Positions 36,395 through 42,985 of a stretch of DNA of 64,000 bases are shown piece after piece (the stretch's first letter is position 1; each line of letters begins with the position of its first letter). The translations under genes and the position numbers were made by a program. This stretch comes from Streptomyces sp. NBC_00659 (GTDB lineage: Bacteria > Actinomycetota > Actinomycetes > Streptomycetales > Streptomycetaceae): the NCBI RefSeq assembly GCF_036226925.1, contig NZ_CP109031.1, positions 4,216,001 to 4,280,000 on the forward strand, written 5' to 3'. The notes under the pieces are model-generated. The model did not search any database. It was not told the DNA's origin and saw nothing but the letters and a program-made list of their open reading frames with translations.

Positions 36395-36640
36395 ATGCGT
36401 AAGTTTCAGCAGGTCGTGATCGCAGCAGTGGCGGCGGCCGGTGGCCTGTCCGCCATCGGTGCCGGAACAGCTGTCGCCGACACCCATGACAACGGACCGC
36501 GGGCGGTGGACCTTTACCGCCCCTACCAGGAGTGCAGCCCGCAGACGGTGTCGGAGAACGACATCCCGATCGGAGTGCTCGGCCTGGGTCAGACCCGGGA
36601 CACCGCCTGCGGCCAGCACAACCGCGCCTTCAACGGCTGA
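36395..36640 (+). CDS. small secreted protein 1 with RPYQECSPQT module
   Basis: An 81-residue protein. A Sec signal peptide (MRKFQQVVIAAVAAAGG, cleavage after AVA28) leaves a mature part of about 53 residues. The mature part is essentially one module: LYRPYQECSPQT, then NDIPIGVLG, QTR, and a second Cys in ACGQHN. The same module forms the C-terminus of the protein at 39793-40272 (FRPYQECSPQT, NVPIALLG, QTRGVECTQAN), so this is a two-cysteine secreted family. The leader CCGAGGGTTCC before the ATG is also shared with the 40730 gene. Function unknown; a surface or spore-coat role is inferred from the neighbouring chaplin. Confidence 0.8.
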   Translation: MRKFQQVVIAAVAAAGGLSAIGAGTAVADTHDNGPRAVDLYRPYQECSPQTVSENDIPIGVLGLGQTRDTACGQHNRAFNG

Positions 36641-36675
36641 GGTCAGCGACGTCAGCATCGCGACGATCGGCACGG

Positions 36676-36703
36676 GATCCCTTCGGGTTAACCCGAAGGG
36701 ATC
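36676..36703 (+). terminator. terminator of small secreted protein 1
   Basis: A perfect 28-bp palindrome with arms GATCCCTTCGGGTT lies 36 bp after the stop codon; the next gene therefore has its own promoter or is weakly read through. Confidence 0.75.
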
Positions 36704-36952
36704 GAATGCCGGCAGCCGGCCGCCTTGATCTCAGTGCGAGCCGGCCAGGGCTGGTGAAGCCCAGAGGGGACGGCCGCTCAGGTCGGCTATGCCCCGCACG
36801 TTCCCCCAACCAGCGGCCCCATCCGCCTGTCAGGCCAACTGTCCAGCCGACGCGGAAAGTTGGAAAAGGCTCAGTGCCGCAGACCGCACCTGCGGCGCGG
36901 CCGATCCCGAGGGAGCGGCGCCCGGGGCGCCCGTACTAAGGACACGCATCAC

Positions 36953-37294
36953 ATGTTCAGCGCGAAGAAGATCGCGGCCCTCTCGGGGCTCATCGGCGGG
37001 CTCGCCGTGACGTCCATGGGCATGACGTACGCACACGCCGCGGGAGACCCGGCATCTTGCACTCGGAACCCCCAAGGGGACGTCATCTGTGTGCAGCACA
37101 TCGAAGGCAGGACCGCCGGGCGCGACGCCATTCCTCATCAGGAAACCTGTATGCCGGTGCAGGCCGTGACGCTGCCCGCTCCCACGGGCAACGGCACCAC
37201 ACAACTCGGCCCTCGGGTGACCTGTTCACCTGCCACGTCTGGAGCACCTCGACCGATCGAAGGAAAGCGGGAACTGCCCGACCTCCTCCCCTGA
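36953..37294 (+). CDS. small secreted four-cysteine protein 2 (CVQ family)
   Basis: A 113-residue protein with a signal peptide (MFSAKKIAALSGLIGGLAV, cleavage after AHA29). The mature part has four cysteines with the core GDVICVQHIEG and LGPRVTCSPA. It is a paralogue of the protein at 38277-38615 (KDVVCVQKNE, VGPVVECSN), with the same four Cys in similar spacing, which suggests two disulfides. The C-terminus is Pro-rich. I chose the ATG at 36953 from the signal peptide. Function unknown. Confidence 0.7.
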   Translation: MFSAKKIAALSGLIGGLAVTSMGMTYAHAAGDPASCTRNPQGDVICVQHIEGRTAGRDAIPHQETCMPVQAVTLPAPTGNGTTQLGPRVTCSPATSGAPRPIEGKRELPDLLP

Positions 37295-37461
37295 GGAATA
37301 CGACGGCTGAACCCCGCCCTATGGCGCCATTGACGCTTTACCCCATACGGGGCTCCGGGGCGACATGGGGCGTAAATCCTCGATTGATTACACCTGGCGT
37401 GCAAACGTTTACGTTAAGTGGTCATTCCGGGCGGTATGCCTGGATCAGGAAAGGGTCATCT

Positions 37462-38043
37462 ATGCGTAAGTTCCAGCGCGCCATGGTCGTAGCGGCGGCC
37501 GTAGCGGGACTGTCCGCCCTCGGCGTCGGCATCAGCTTCGCCGACGGTAACGGCAGCGTGCCTGTACCGGTCACCGCCGTCGCCAACACGTCTGCCAACG
37601 CCGTAGCCGTCGGGGGTGGCTACTACCTCCAGCCGCAGGAGCAGGTCCAGCCGCAGGAGCAGAAGCTGGCGCAGGAGCAGGCTCAGCCGCAGGTCCAGCC
37701 CCAGGAGCAGGCCCAGCCTCAGGAGCAGGCTCAGCCCCAGGTCCAGCCGCAGGAGCAGGCCCAGCCGCAGGTCCAGCCCCAAGAGCAGGCCCAGCTGCAG
37801 GAGCAGGCCCAGCCGCAGGAGCAGGCCCAGCCGCAGGAGCAGGTCCAGCCCCAGGTCCAGCCCCAGGAGCAGGCTCAGCCGCAGGTCCAGCCCCAGGAGC
37901 AGGCTCAGCCGCAGGTCCAGCCCCAGGAGCAGGCCCAGCCGCAGGAGCAGGCTCAGCCGCAGATCCAGGAGCAGGCCCAGGAGCAGGGGCAGCCTCAGGA
38001 GCAGACCCAGCCGCAGGAGCAGGAGCAGGGTGACAACGGCTAA
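37462..38043 (+). CDS. secreted QPQEQ-repeat protein 3
   Basis: A 193-residue protein. The signal peptide (MRKFQRAMVVAAAVAGL, cleavage after SFA27) is followed by a short linker and then about 135 residues made almost wholly of Gln, Pro, Glu and Ala in units such as QPQEQAQPQVQ. There are no cysteines. The mature chain should be extended, highly soluble and rich in Gln side chains, a possible transglutaminase or amyloid-type substrate, or a stalk. The repeated codons are nearly identical, so the repeat number is probably variable between strains. AAAGGG precedes the ATG. Confidence 0.75.
   Translation: MRKFQRAMVVAAAVAGLSALGVGISFADGNGSVPVPVTAVANTSANAVAVGGGYYLQPQEQVQPQEQKLAQEQAQPQVQPQEQAQPQEQAQPQVQPQEQAQPQVQPQEQAQLQEQAQPQEQAQPQEQVQPQVQPQEQAQPQVQPQEQAQPQVQPQEQAQPQEQAQPQIQEQAQEQGQPQEQTQPQEQEQGDNG
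37630..38034. repeat. coding tandem repeats, 6- to 18-bp units
   Basis: About 400 bp of CAGGAGCAGGCCCAGCCG-type units that encode the QPQEQ repeats. Units are mostly 12 or 18 bp and differ only by synonymous or Ala/Val switches, pointing to recent expansion by slippage or recombination. They are in frame throughout and are not CRISPR-like. Confidence 0.85.
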
Positions 38044-38136
38044 GTGCCAGAGCTCCGAGTGAAGGCCCGCCGCGGCCTCACTCGGCGTCGGGGATACGGA
38101 CCGAGCGGTGCGCCGAGTGATATCCCGTGGTGCAGG

Positions 38137-38169
38137 TAGCCCGGACGCCGAGTTCGCGTCCGGGCTACA
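38137..38169 (+). terminator. terminator of the QPQEQ-repeat gene
   Basis: The stem GTAGCCCGGACG (38137-38148) pairs with CGTCCGGGCTAC (38158-38169) around a 9-base loop, 95 bp after the stop. Confidence 0.8.
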
Positions 38170-38276
38170 TCCATCCTGCCGGCGGACAAGGATTTTAATT
38201 GCCCGACTTTCTCGGCGCGGATAGCGCCGGTCAATAAAGAACTATCTGATTTCTTCACCACAAAGGAATTCAACGG

Positions 38277-38615
38277 ATGCTCTTTTCACAGAAGACTGCG
38301 GCCGTCGCAGCATTCGCCGGAAGCCTCGCCGTCATCTGCCTCGGCTCTACAGCACATGCCGGGGTGAACGCAGGCGCCTGCCCCACCGAGCAGAAGGACG
38401 TCGTGTGCGTTCAGAAGAATGAGACGTACACCGACAAGGACGGCACGCACGTCATCAACCAGGACCAGCAGTGCTCGACAACAGACCGGCCGAACGTGGT
38501 CACCCAGCAGGACCAGCTCACGGGCAGCGCCCCTGCCAAAGTGGGGCCTGTTGTGGAGTGCTCCAACACGGCCAAGCTGCCCAAGGGGTTCAAGAAGCCG
38601 CACATCGGCGTCTGA
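38277..38615 (+). CDS. small secreted four-cysteine protein 4 (CVQ family)
   Basis: A 112-residue protein with a signal peptide (MLFSQKTAAVAAFAG, cleavage after AHA28). Its mature four-cysteine domain (ACPTEQKDVVCVQKNE, DQQCSTTD, GPVVECSNT) is paralogous to the protein at 36953-37294. It ends in a basic tail (KLPKGFKKPHIGV), unlike its relative. AAAGGAATT precedes the ATG, and the 5' region is unusually AT-rich for this genome. A strong terminator with a T-rich run follows. Function unknown. Confidence 0.78.
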   Translation: MLFSQKTAAVAAFAGSLAVICLGSTAHAGVNAGACPTEQKDVVCVQKNETYTDKDGTHVINQDQQCSTTDRPNVVTQQDQLTGSAPAKVGPVVECSNTAKLPKGFKKPHIGV

Positions 38616-38625
38616 GCACTCACGG

Positions 38626-38663
38626 AAATGCTGGTCCGGGGAAGGGTTCCCGGACCAGCATTT
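38626..38663 (+). terminator. intrinsic terminator of small secreted protein 4
   Basis: The stem AAATGCTGGTCCGGG (38626-38640) pairs with CCCGGACCAGCATTT (38649-38663) and is followed by TCGTTTTCG. It is one of the best Rho-independent terminators in the window. Confidence 0.92.
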
Positions 38664-38737
38664 TCGTTTTCGAAGCGGCTGGTGTCCGACCATCGCGTCC
38701 CCTCGGGACGTGCCGTGGTGCAACCACCTCACAGCTA

Positions 38738-38795
38738 CGGCCTTCGCGTCGATCCCGCGCTTCCGTGACGGAGCGCAGGATCAACGCGAAGGCCG
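38738..38795 (-). terminator. long hairpin terminator of small secreted protein 5
   Basis: CGGCCTTCGCGT (38738-38749) pairs with ACGCGAAGGCCG (38784-38795), with inner GATCC/GGATC and GCGCT/AGCGC pairing. It lies 18 bp past the stop of the minus-strand gene at 38813. Confidence 0.8.
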
Positions 38796-38812
38796 CTGCC
38801 GTGTTCGGCGTC

Positions 38813-39097
38813 TCAGCCGCCAAACGTGTTGCTGCAGCCCGCGGTCGAGCCCAGTGACGTCTTCTGACCCCCCGGGTTGCCCTCTCCGCCCAGCAGGTTG
38901 CCGCCCAGCCCGTTGCCGATGCCGACCTGACCGAGGACATCGAGGTTCAGGTCGTGCGACTGACAGGTGCTGTGCTGCGAGACCTTGAGGCTGTCGCCCC
39001 TGTCCCAGCCCTGATCCGCGTGGGCGACGCTCGCGCCCAGAAGACCGACGTTTCCGAGGACGGCCATCAGGACAGCGGCCGTACGGAGCTTGCGCAT
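38813..39097 (-). CDS. small secreted protein 5, SHDLN family
   Basis: A 94-residue protein with a signal peptide (MRKLRTAAVLMAVLGNVG, cleavage after AHA27). The 67-residue mature part has the family core CQSHDLNLDVLGQVG, then NGLGGNLLGGEGNPGGQ, SLGS and a final GCSNTFGG, with just two cysteines 42 residues apart. It is one of three paralogues in this island (also 39314-39595 and 41385-41669). Gly/Asn/Leu-rich composition and alternating hydrophobics recall chaplin domains, though sequence and Cys spacing differ. GGAGATGGC precedes the ATG. Function unknown. Confidence 0.82.
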   Translation of the reverse strand: MRKLRTAAVLMAVLGNVGLLGASVAHADQGWDRGDSLKVSQHSTCQSHDLNLDVLGQVGIGNGLGGNLLGGEGNPGGQKTSLGSTAGCSNTFGG

Positions 39098-39242
39098 GCC
39101 ATCTCCAGAAGAAGTGAGGTGAATACGATCCGCGAGGGATCGCCTCTATGTGACGCGAAGAATTCAAGGACGCCAGAACGGAGTGCCCGGAAGGGGCCAG
39201 CGCAACGCCGTACCGCCTCGGAAGTGTTTTGGCGCACGAGAA

Positions 39243-39279
39243 GGTCCCGGCACTTTGCCTGAGGCCCAGTGCCGGGACC
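39243..39279 (-). terminator. terminator of small secreted protein 6
   Basis: GGTCCCGGCACT (39243-39254) pairs perfectly with AGTGCCGGGACC (39268-39279) across a 13-base loop. It separates the two minus-strand SHDLN genes, so the gene at 38813 needs its own promoter. Confidence 0.85.
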
Positions 39280-39313
39280 GTTCTGGTTAAGCGTTTTTAC
39301 GCCTGAGGGGACT

Positions 39314-39595
39314 TCAGAAGGCGCTGTTGTTACAGCCCATGGTGGAGCCGAGCGAGGTGGACTGGGCGCCCGGGTTGCCTTCGCCGTTGAGGGCGTTGCC
39401 CAGCAGGCCGTTCAGCACGCCGACCTGGCCGAGGACGTCGAGGTTCAGGTCGTGCGACTTGCAGTTGGAGCTCTGCGTGACGCTGAACTGGTCGCCGCCG
39501 CCCTCGCCGTGACCGCCGGCGTAGGCCGTACCGCCTACGAGTCCGATGCTGCCGATGGCAGCGACCAGGACGGCAACGTTGCGAAGCTTGCGCAT
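39314..39595 (-). CDS. small secreted protein 6, SHDLN family
   Basis: A 93-residue protein with a signal peptide (MRKLRNVAVLVAAIGSIG, cleavage near AYA26). The mature part carries CKSHDLNLDVLGQVGVLNG, GNALNGEGNPGAQ and STMGCNNSAF. Identity to the tandem neighbour at 38813-39097 is high over the mature region, so this is a recent duplication. The Gly-rich segment after the signal (GGHGEGGGDQF) is specific to this copy. CGGAGATAAA precedes the ATG. Function unknown. Confidence 0.82.
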   Translation of the reverse strand: MRKLRNVAVLVAAIGSIGLVGGTAYAGGHGEGGGDQFSVTQSSNCKSHDLNLDVLGQVGVLNGLLGNALNGEGNPGAQSTSLGSTMGCNNSAF

Positions 39596-39792
39596 TTTAT
39601 CTCCGTGTGGGGGTGAGTTTTTGCGATCTGTGGGTAGATCGCGGTTACAGGGCAGAACATTAGCGACAAATGCCTTGAACTGGGCAACGACACGCTGGCT
39701 TTATGTCGCAAAGAAAGCACCGAAATCCGTATCGCATGGCGAGCCGAGCCGGTTCGTCCGCCGCCCGAACCCGGTATCGACGCGGTTGTCCG

Positions 39793-40272
39793 TCAGTGCT
39801 GCTGCACGTTGGCGAAAGAATTCGTCTGGCTGTTGGCCTGGGTGCACTCGACGCCCCGGGTCTGGGACGAGCCGAGCAGGGCGATCGGGACGTTCGCGTC
39901 GAGCAGGGTCTGCGGGCTGCACTCCTGGTACGGACGGAACAGGTTGGCCTGCCCCGCCGAAGCACCCTGCTGCTGCCGCGGCGCTTCAGGAGAGATCCGC
40001 GGGCTGAGCTGCGGATTCAGCTGCGGGCTGACCTGCGGGGCAACCTGAGTGCCACGCGCCGGTGCCAGCTGTTGCGGAGCCGGCGAGCCATAGGTCTGCG
40101 CGGTCGCCTGAGCGGAGGACGCCGATGCTGCCTGGGCGTCGGGCTGCGAAACCGGGTGCGGTGCAACGCCGTTGGGTGCGGACGGGGTGACGGCGAAGCT
40201 TGAGCCGGCGCCGACGCCGGCCAGGCCGCCGGCTGTTGCGGCGACGAGCGCGATCTTGTGAAGCATACGCAT
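39793..40272 (-). CDS. secreted protein 7: low-complexity region plus RPYQECSPQT module
   Basis: A 159-residue protein. The signal peptide (MRMLHKIALVAATAGGL, cleavage after SFA27) is followed by about 80 residues rich in Ala/Gln/Pro/Ser (QVSPQLNPQLSPRIS). The C-terminal module FRPYQECSPQT, NVPIALLG, QTRGVECTQAN matches the whole mature part of the protein at 36395. The low-complexity part resembles the protein at 40730 (QVNPQLNPQVNP), which is divergent from it. GAGGAAA precedes the ATG at 40272. It thus links two of the island's groups, as if modules had been shuffled. Function unknown. Confidence 0.8.
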   Translation of the reverse strand: MRMLHKIALVAATAGGLAGVGAGSSFAVTPSAPNGVAPHPVSQPDAQAASASSAQATAQTYGSPAPQQLAPARGTQVAPQVSPQLNPQLSPRISPEAPRQQQGASAGQANLFRPYQECSPQTLLDANVPIALLGSSQTRGVECTQANSQTNSFANVQQH

Positions 40273-40729
40273 GAGTTTCCTCGGCTCTTCAATTGACCTG
40301 TGCACGGAAGCTGATGTGCCGATGCGGCAGCGCAGTCTTCGCTGTCCTCGCTGCTCCATTCGGCCGCGATGGGCCATCCCTATCGCCCCGTGGGGAACGA
40401 AAAAAACACGGGCTCGAAACGGGTGCGGGGGTGTGGTCACCCATTCGGTGCGGCGTGCGAGCCGTGACGCCCGGGCCGGCAGACGGCAAATGGGTGACGG
40501 CCCGTCGAGTGCCGTGACCACGGCGCCGAAATCTCGTTCCTCGGAGGGGAGGGCAGCGACCGTAAACCTTTGACAGGTAGAGGATCCGCTGCCAGCTCCG
40601 ATACGAAGTCCGCGTGCTCCTCGAGACAACCGTAGCCTCCGGCACGATGCGAGTGACGCACCAACTGCACGCGTGACCGCATCGAATGCAATGGACTCAC
40701 ATCTCAGGCAACGAAGGGCCGAGGGTTTC
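40273..40729. promoter_or_regulatory. divergent intergenic region between secreted proteins 7 and 8
   Basis: 457 bp without a supported gene. It contains an A7 tract (about 40400-40406) and a TTGACA -35-like hexamer at 40571-40576 facing the 40730 gene, without a clear -10 at the normal distance. Both flanking genes have a CCGAGG element just before the ATG, a shared leader also seen before the 36395 gene. Confidence 0.4.
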
Positions 40730-41311
40730 ATGCGGAAGCTTCACAAGGCCGCGCTCGTCGTCGCGGCGGCCAGCGGTTTGGCCGGCATCGGCGCCAGCGG
40801 CAGCTATGCCGACTCACCGGAGGGGCGCCTCAGTACCACCCCGGCATCGGTTCCGGATCAGCCGGCTGCTCCGGCCGCGGCTCCCCAGCCGGCCCCACAG
40901 GCCGCTCCGTCAGGTCAACAGCAGACCGGATACGCGTCGGCCTCGGCCTCATCACAGGGAACGGCCCAGGCCTCCAGCACGTCGAACCCGCAACAGGCCG
41001 CTCCCGCACGCTTCGTGCAGGCCGCACCCGCACCCGCACAGCCTGCGCAGGCCGCGCCGTCACAGGTCGTGCCCCAGGTCATGCCGCAGGTCATGCCGCA
41101 AGTGGCCCCGCAGGTGGCAGTACCCCAGGTACTCGACTCCGAGGCCCCGATGATGGTCGCCCCCCAGGTGAACCCGCAGCTCAACCCTCAGGTGAACCCG
41201 CTCGTCGACCCGACGATCACGCCCACGAGCGCACCGGAACTGGCTCCGGTCGCCCTCGGGCAGATCGCGGCCCCTCCCATCGGGCAACTGGGACTTCCCC
41301 GACTCGGCTGA
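40730..41311 (+). CDS. secreted Ala/Gln/Pro-rich protein 8
   Basis: A 193-residue protein. The signal peptide (MRKLHKAALVVAAASGL, cleavage after SYA27) is followed by a chain dominated by Ala, Pro, Gln, Val and Ser, including QVMPQVMPQVAPQVAVPQV and QVNPQLNPQVNP repeats. It has no cysteine. The end (APPIGQLGLPRLG) is hydrophobic. It is related in composition and leader to the divergent protein at 39793-40272 and probably forms a two-gene unit with the SHDMN gene 73 bp downstream. Function unknown; an extended surface polymer is plausible. Confidence 0.75.
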   Translation: MRKLHKAALVVAAASGLAGIGASGSYADSPEGRLSTTPASVPDQPAAPAAAPQPAPQAAPSGQQQTGYASASASSQGTAQASSTSNPQQAAPARFVQAAPAPAQPAQAAPSQVVPQVMPQVMPQVAPQVAVPQVLDSEAPMMVAPQVNPQLNPQVNPLVDPTITPTSAPELAPVALGQIAAPPIGQLGLPRLG

Positions 41312-41384
41312 CGGCCCGCCCCCTGCACATCCGCAGTCCTGACTCAACGGGTCAGATCCCCGCACTTCCTCCAAGGAGTTTCAC

Positions 41385-41669
41385 ATGCGCAAGTTGCACA
41401 AGGTAGTTCTTCTGAGCGTCCTCCTCGGCAGTGTCGGCTCCTTTGGTGCCAACACCGCTTTCGCGTACGGCGATGAGGGCCACGACACCGACAGCATCGA
41501 CATCACGCAGGGCGTCGAGTGCCGCTCGCACGACATGAACATCGAGGTGCTCGGCAACGTCGGCGCCCTCACCGGCCTGGCCGGCAACCTGCTGAACGGA
41601 GAAGGGGCCGCGGGCGCGCAGAAGAGCCACCTCGGTTCCGAGATGGGCTGCAACAGCCGGGCGCTCTGA
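41385..41669 (+). CDS. small secreted protein 9, SHDMN family
   Basis: A 94-residue protein with a signal peptide (MRKLHKVVLLSVLLGSVG, cleavage after AFA27). The mature core CRSHDMNIEVLGNVGALTG, GNLLNGEGAAGAQ and SEMGCNSRAL makes it the third and most diverged member of the family that includes 38813-39097 and 39314-39595. The acidic segment YGDEGHDTDS follows the signal. CAAGGAG precedes the ATG. It lies 73 bp after the Ala/Gln/Pro-rich gene and is followed by a strong terminator. Function unknown. Confidence 0.82.
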   Translation: MRKLHKVVLLSVLLGSVGSFGANTAFAYGDEGHDTDSIDITQGVECRSHDMNIEVLGNVGALTGLAGNLLNGEGAAGAQKSHLGSEMGCNSRAL

Positions 41670-41733
41670 CCGGCTTCCCCTTACCTGCCTGCCTTGTCGA
41701 TTTAGCCGGCACCATCCCCGCACCGGGATGCAC

Positions 41734-41776
41734 GGAGGCGGCGTGGACGCATGAAGCGTTCACGCCGCCTCCGTTT
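41734..41776 (+). terminator. terminator after small secreted protein 9
   Basis: GGAGGCGGCGTG (41734-41745) pairs with CACGCCGCCTCC (41761-41772), followed by GTTTTC. It probably also serves the convergent chaplin gene. Confidence 0.88.
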
Positions 41777-41884
41777 TCATGCCCCTTCTCGCCCACCGGG
41801 CTGAGCGGACGAACGGGCGGACAGGCACCGGCAGCCCCCTGGGCCCCACCAAACAGGTTCGATGGGGCTCTACAGGCATCCGGG

Positions 41885-42586
41885 TCAGCGAGTTGGGCGG
41901 AAGCGGCGGTACAGGAACGCACCCGCAAGGAGGGACGCGGCGCCGCCCGCGAGGGCCGGCACCGTCAGATCCGCTCCTGTGTGGGCCAGCGTGGACGTCG
42001 CCATGTCCGGGGTGTCCGGAACGGCCTCATGCCGGGGGGCCGGGGTTCGTGACACGGGGGGCGTCGGGGCCGAGGGCTTGGGGGCCGGAGTCGTTCGGGG
42101 AACGTGCGGGTGAGAGTGGTCACCGCCGTTGACCGACTGGTTGCCGACCGCAGGGTTGCCCACGCCGACCGCGTTGACGCTGTTCCCGGAAACGTTCACC
42201 GGCAGATCGACCGGGAGCTGCAGACCGTTGCCTGAGAGCAGCCCGGGCGAGTCCGTGACGCGGCCGTCAGCCGAGGCTCCGCCCGACGTGTCCGATCCGC
42301 CGCCGGTTTCCGCACCGTCGGCCTTGGCCGTGTCCTTGTTTTTGCACACGTTGCCCACGGCCGGGTTGAGCAGCCCCACGACGTCCACCGTGTTGCCGCA
42401 GAGGTTCAACGCCCCGGACAGTGGAACCTGGATGTTGTTCCCGGAGAGCACCCCGGGCGAATCGGCCGCCGTAGCCCCGGCATCAGCACCGTCGGCTGCG
42501 AAGACGGCGGACGCGGGAAAAGCCACGGCCATCGCGCCGGATGCGGCGGCAACAGCGAGCACACGGTTTCGAGTAGCCCGTCTCAT
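41885..42586 (-). CDS. long chaplin with two chaplin domains and LAHTG sortase signal
   Basis: A 233-residue cell-wall-anchored chaplin. After the signal peptide (cleavage near VFA30), chaplin domain 1 is DSPGVLSGNNIQVPLSG through CGNTVDVVGLLNPAVGNVC, with the usual cysteine pair. Domain 2 (DSPGLLSGNGLQLPVDLP through SGNSVNAVGVGNPAVGNQS) has both cysteines replaced by serine. A Pro/Thr linker precedes LAHTG, a hydrophobic helix and RRFRPTR, the class E sortase signal. Long chaplins (ChpA-C in S. coelicolor) coat aerial hyphae and spores with amyloid and make them hydrophobic. The ATG at 42586 follows GGAAGG. A BldN-type promoter lies upstream. Confidence 0.93.
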   Translation of the reverse strand: MRRATRNRVLAVAAASGAMAVAFPASAVFAADGADAGATAADSPGVLSGNNIQVPLSGALNLCGNTVDVVGLLNPAVGNVCKNKDTAKADGAETGGGSDTSGGASADGRVTDSPGLLSGNGLQLPVDLPVNVSGNSVNAVGVGNPAVGNQSVNGGDHSHPHVPRTTPAPKPSAPTPPVSRTPAPRHEAVPDTPDMATSTLAHTGADLTVPALAGGAASLLAGAFLYRRFRPTR

Positions 42587-42634
42587 AGATATGCACCTTC
42601 CTGGCATCACTGCGGGCACTCACCCGCACATCTG

Positions 42635-42662
42635 CAAACGCTGGAAAAGCAACGGGGTTATG
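42635..42662 (-). promoter_or_regulatory. sigma-BldN-like promoter of the chaplin gene
   Basis: On the minus strand CATAAC, a 16-base spacer and CGTTTG lie about 50 bp before the chaplin ATG. The sigma-BldN consensus I recall is CGTAAC-N16-CGTTGA, so 9 of 12 positions match with exact spacing. Chaplin genes are known BldN targets, which makes the match credible. Confidence 0.55.
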
Positions 42663-42985
42663 GCGTGCCCCCTTCCAAGTCGCCGTGCCGGACCAAAGGG
42701 CCTCAACAAATACCGTCGATCATATGAATGTCGGCCTGGTTTCTCGTTGCTCTTGTCATGACGATCGTGAAGAAGAGACAACCGCGGCCGTAAGACGTAT
42801 CGCCGGCATCGCGGCAATCCCTACAGGCAGGCACGTAAACGGCCGTTGAATGCGGGGCGATGGATACGTCGCTTTACCGTTCGACGTGCCACACCTTCTG
42901 CTGATTTGCGGGCGAAACGACAGACAGCGCTCGCACGCGACTCCACGTTGATCAAGCCTTTGTTTTCCGACAAGGAGACGCCACT

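Noticed and set aside
37630..38034. Regular short repeats considered as a CRISPR array
   Set aside because: Units are contiguous, have no unique spacers, and encode an in-frame QPQEQ protein with a signal peptide; no cas genes are near.
36395..42586. Small Cys-containing peptides considered as a RiPP (lanthipeptide or bacteriocin) cluster
   Set aside because: They have standard Sec signal peptides, no leader-type peptidase site, and no lanthionine synthetase, radical SAM, YcaO or immunity gene. The condensation-like enzyme is not a RiPP enzyme.
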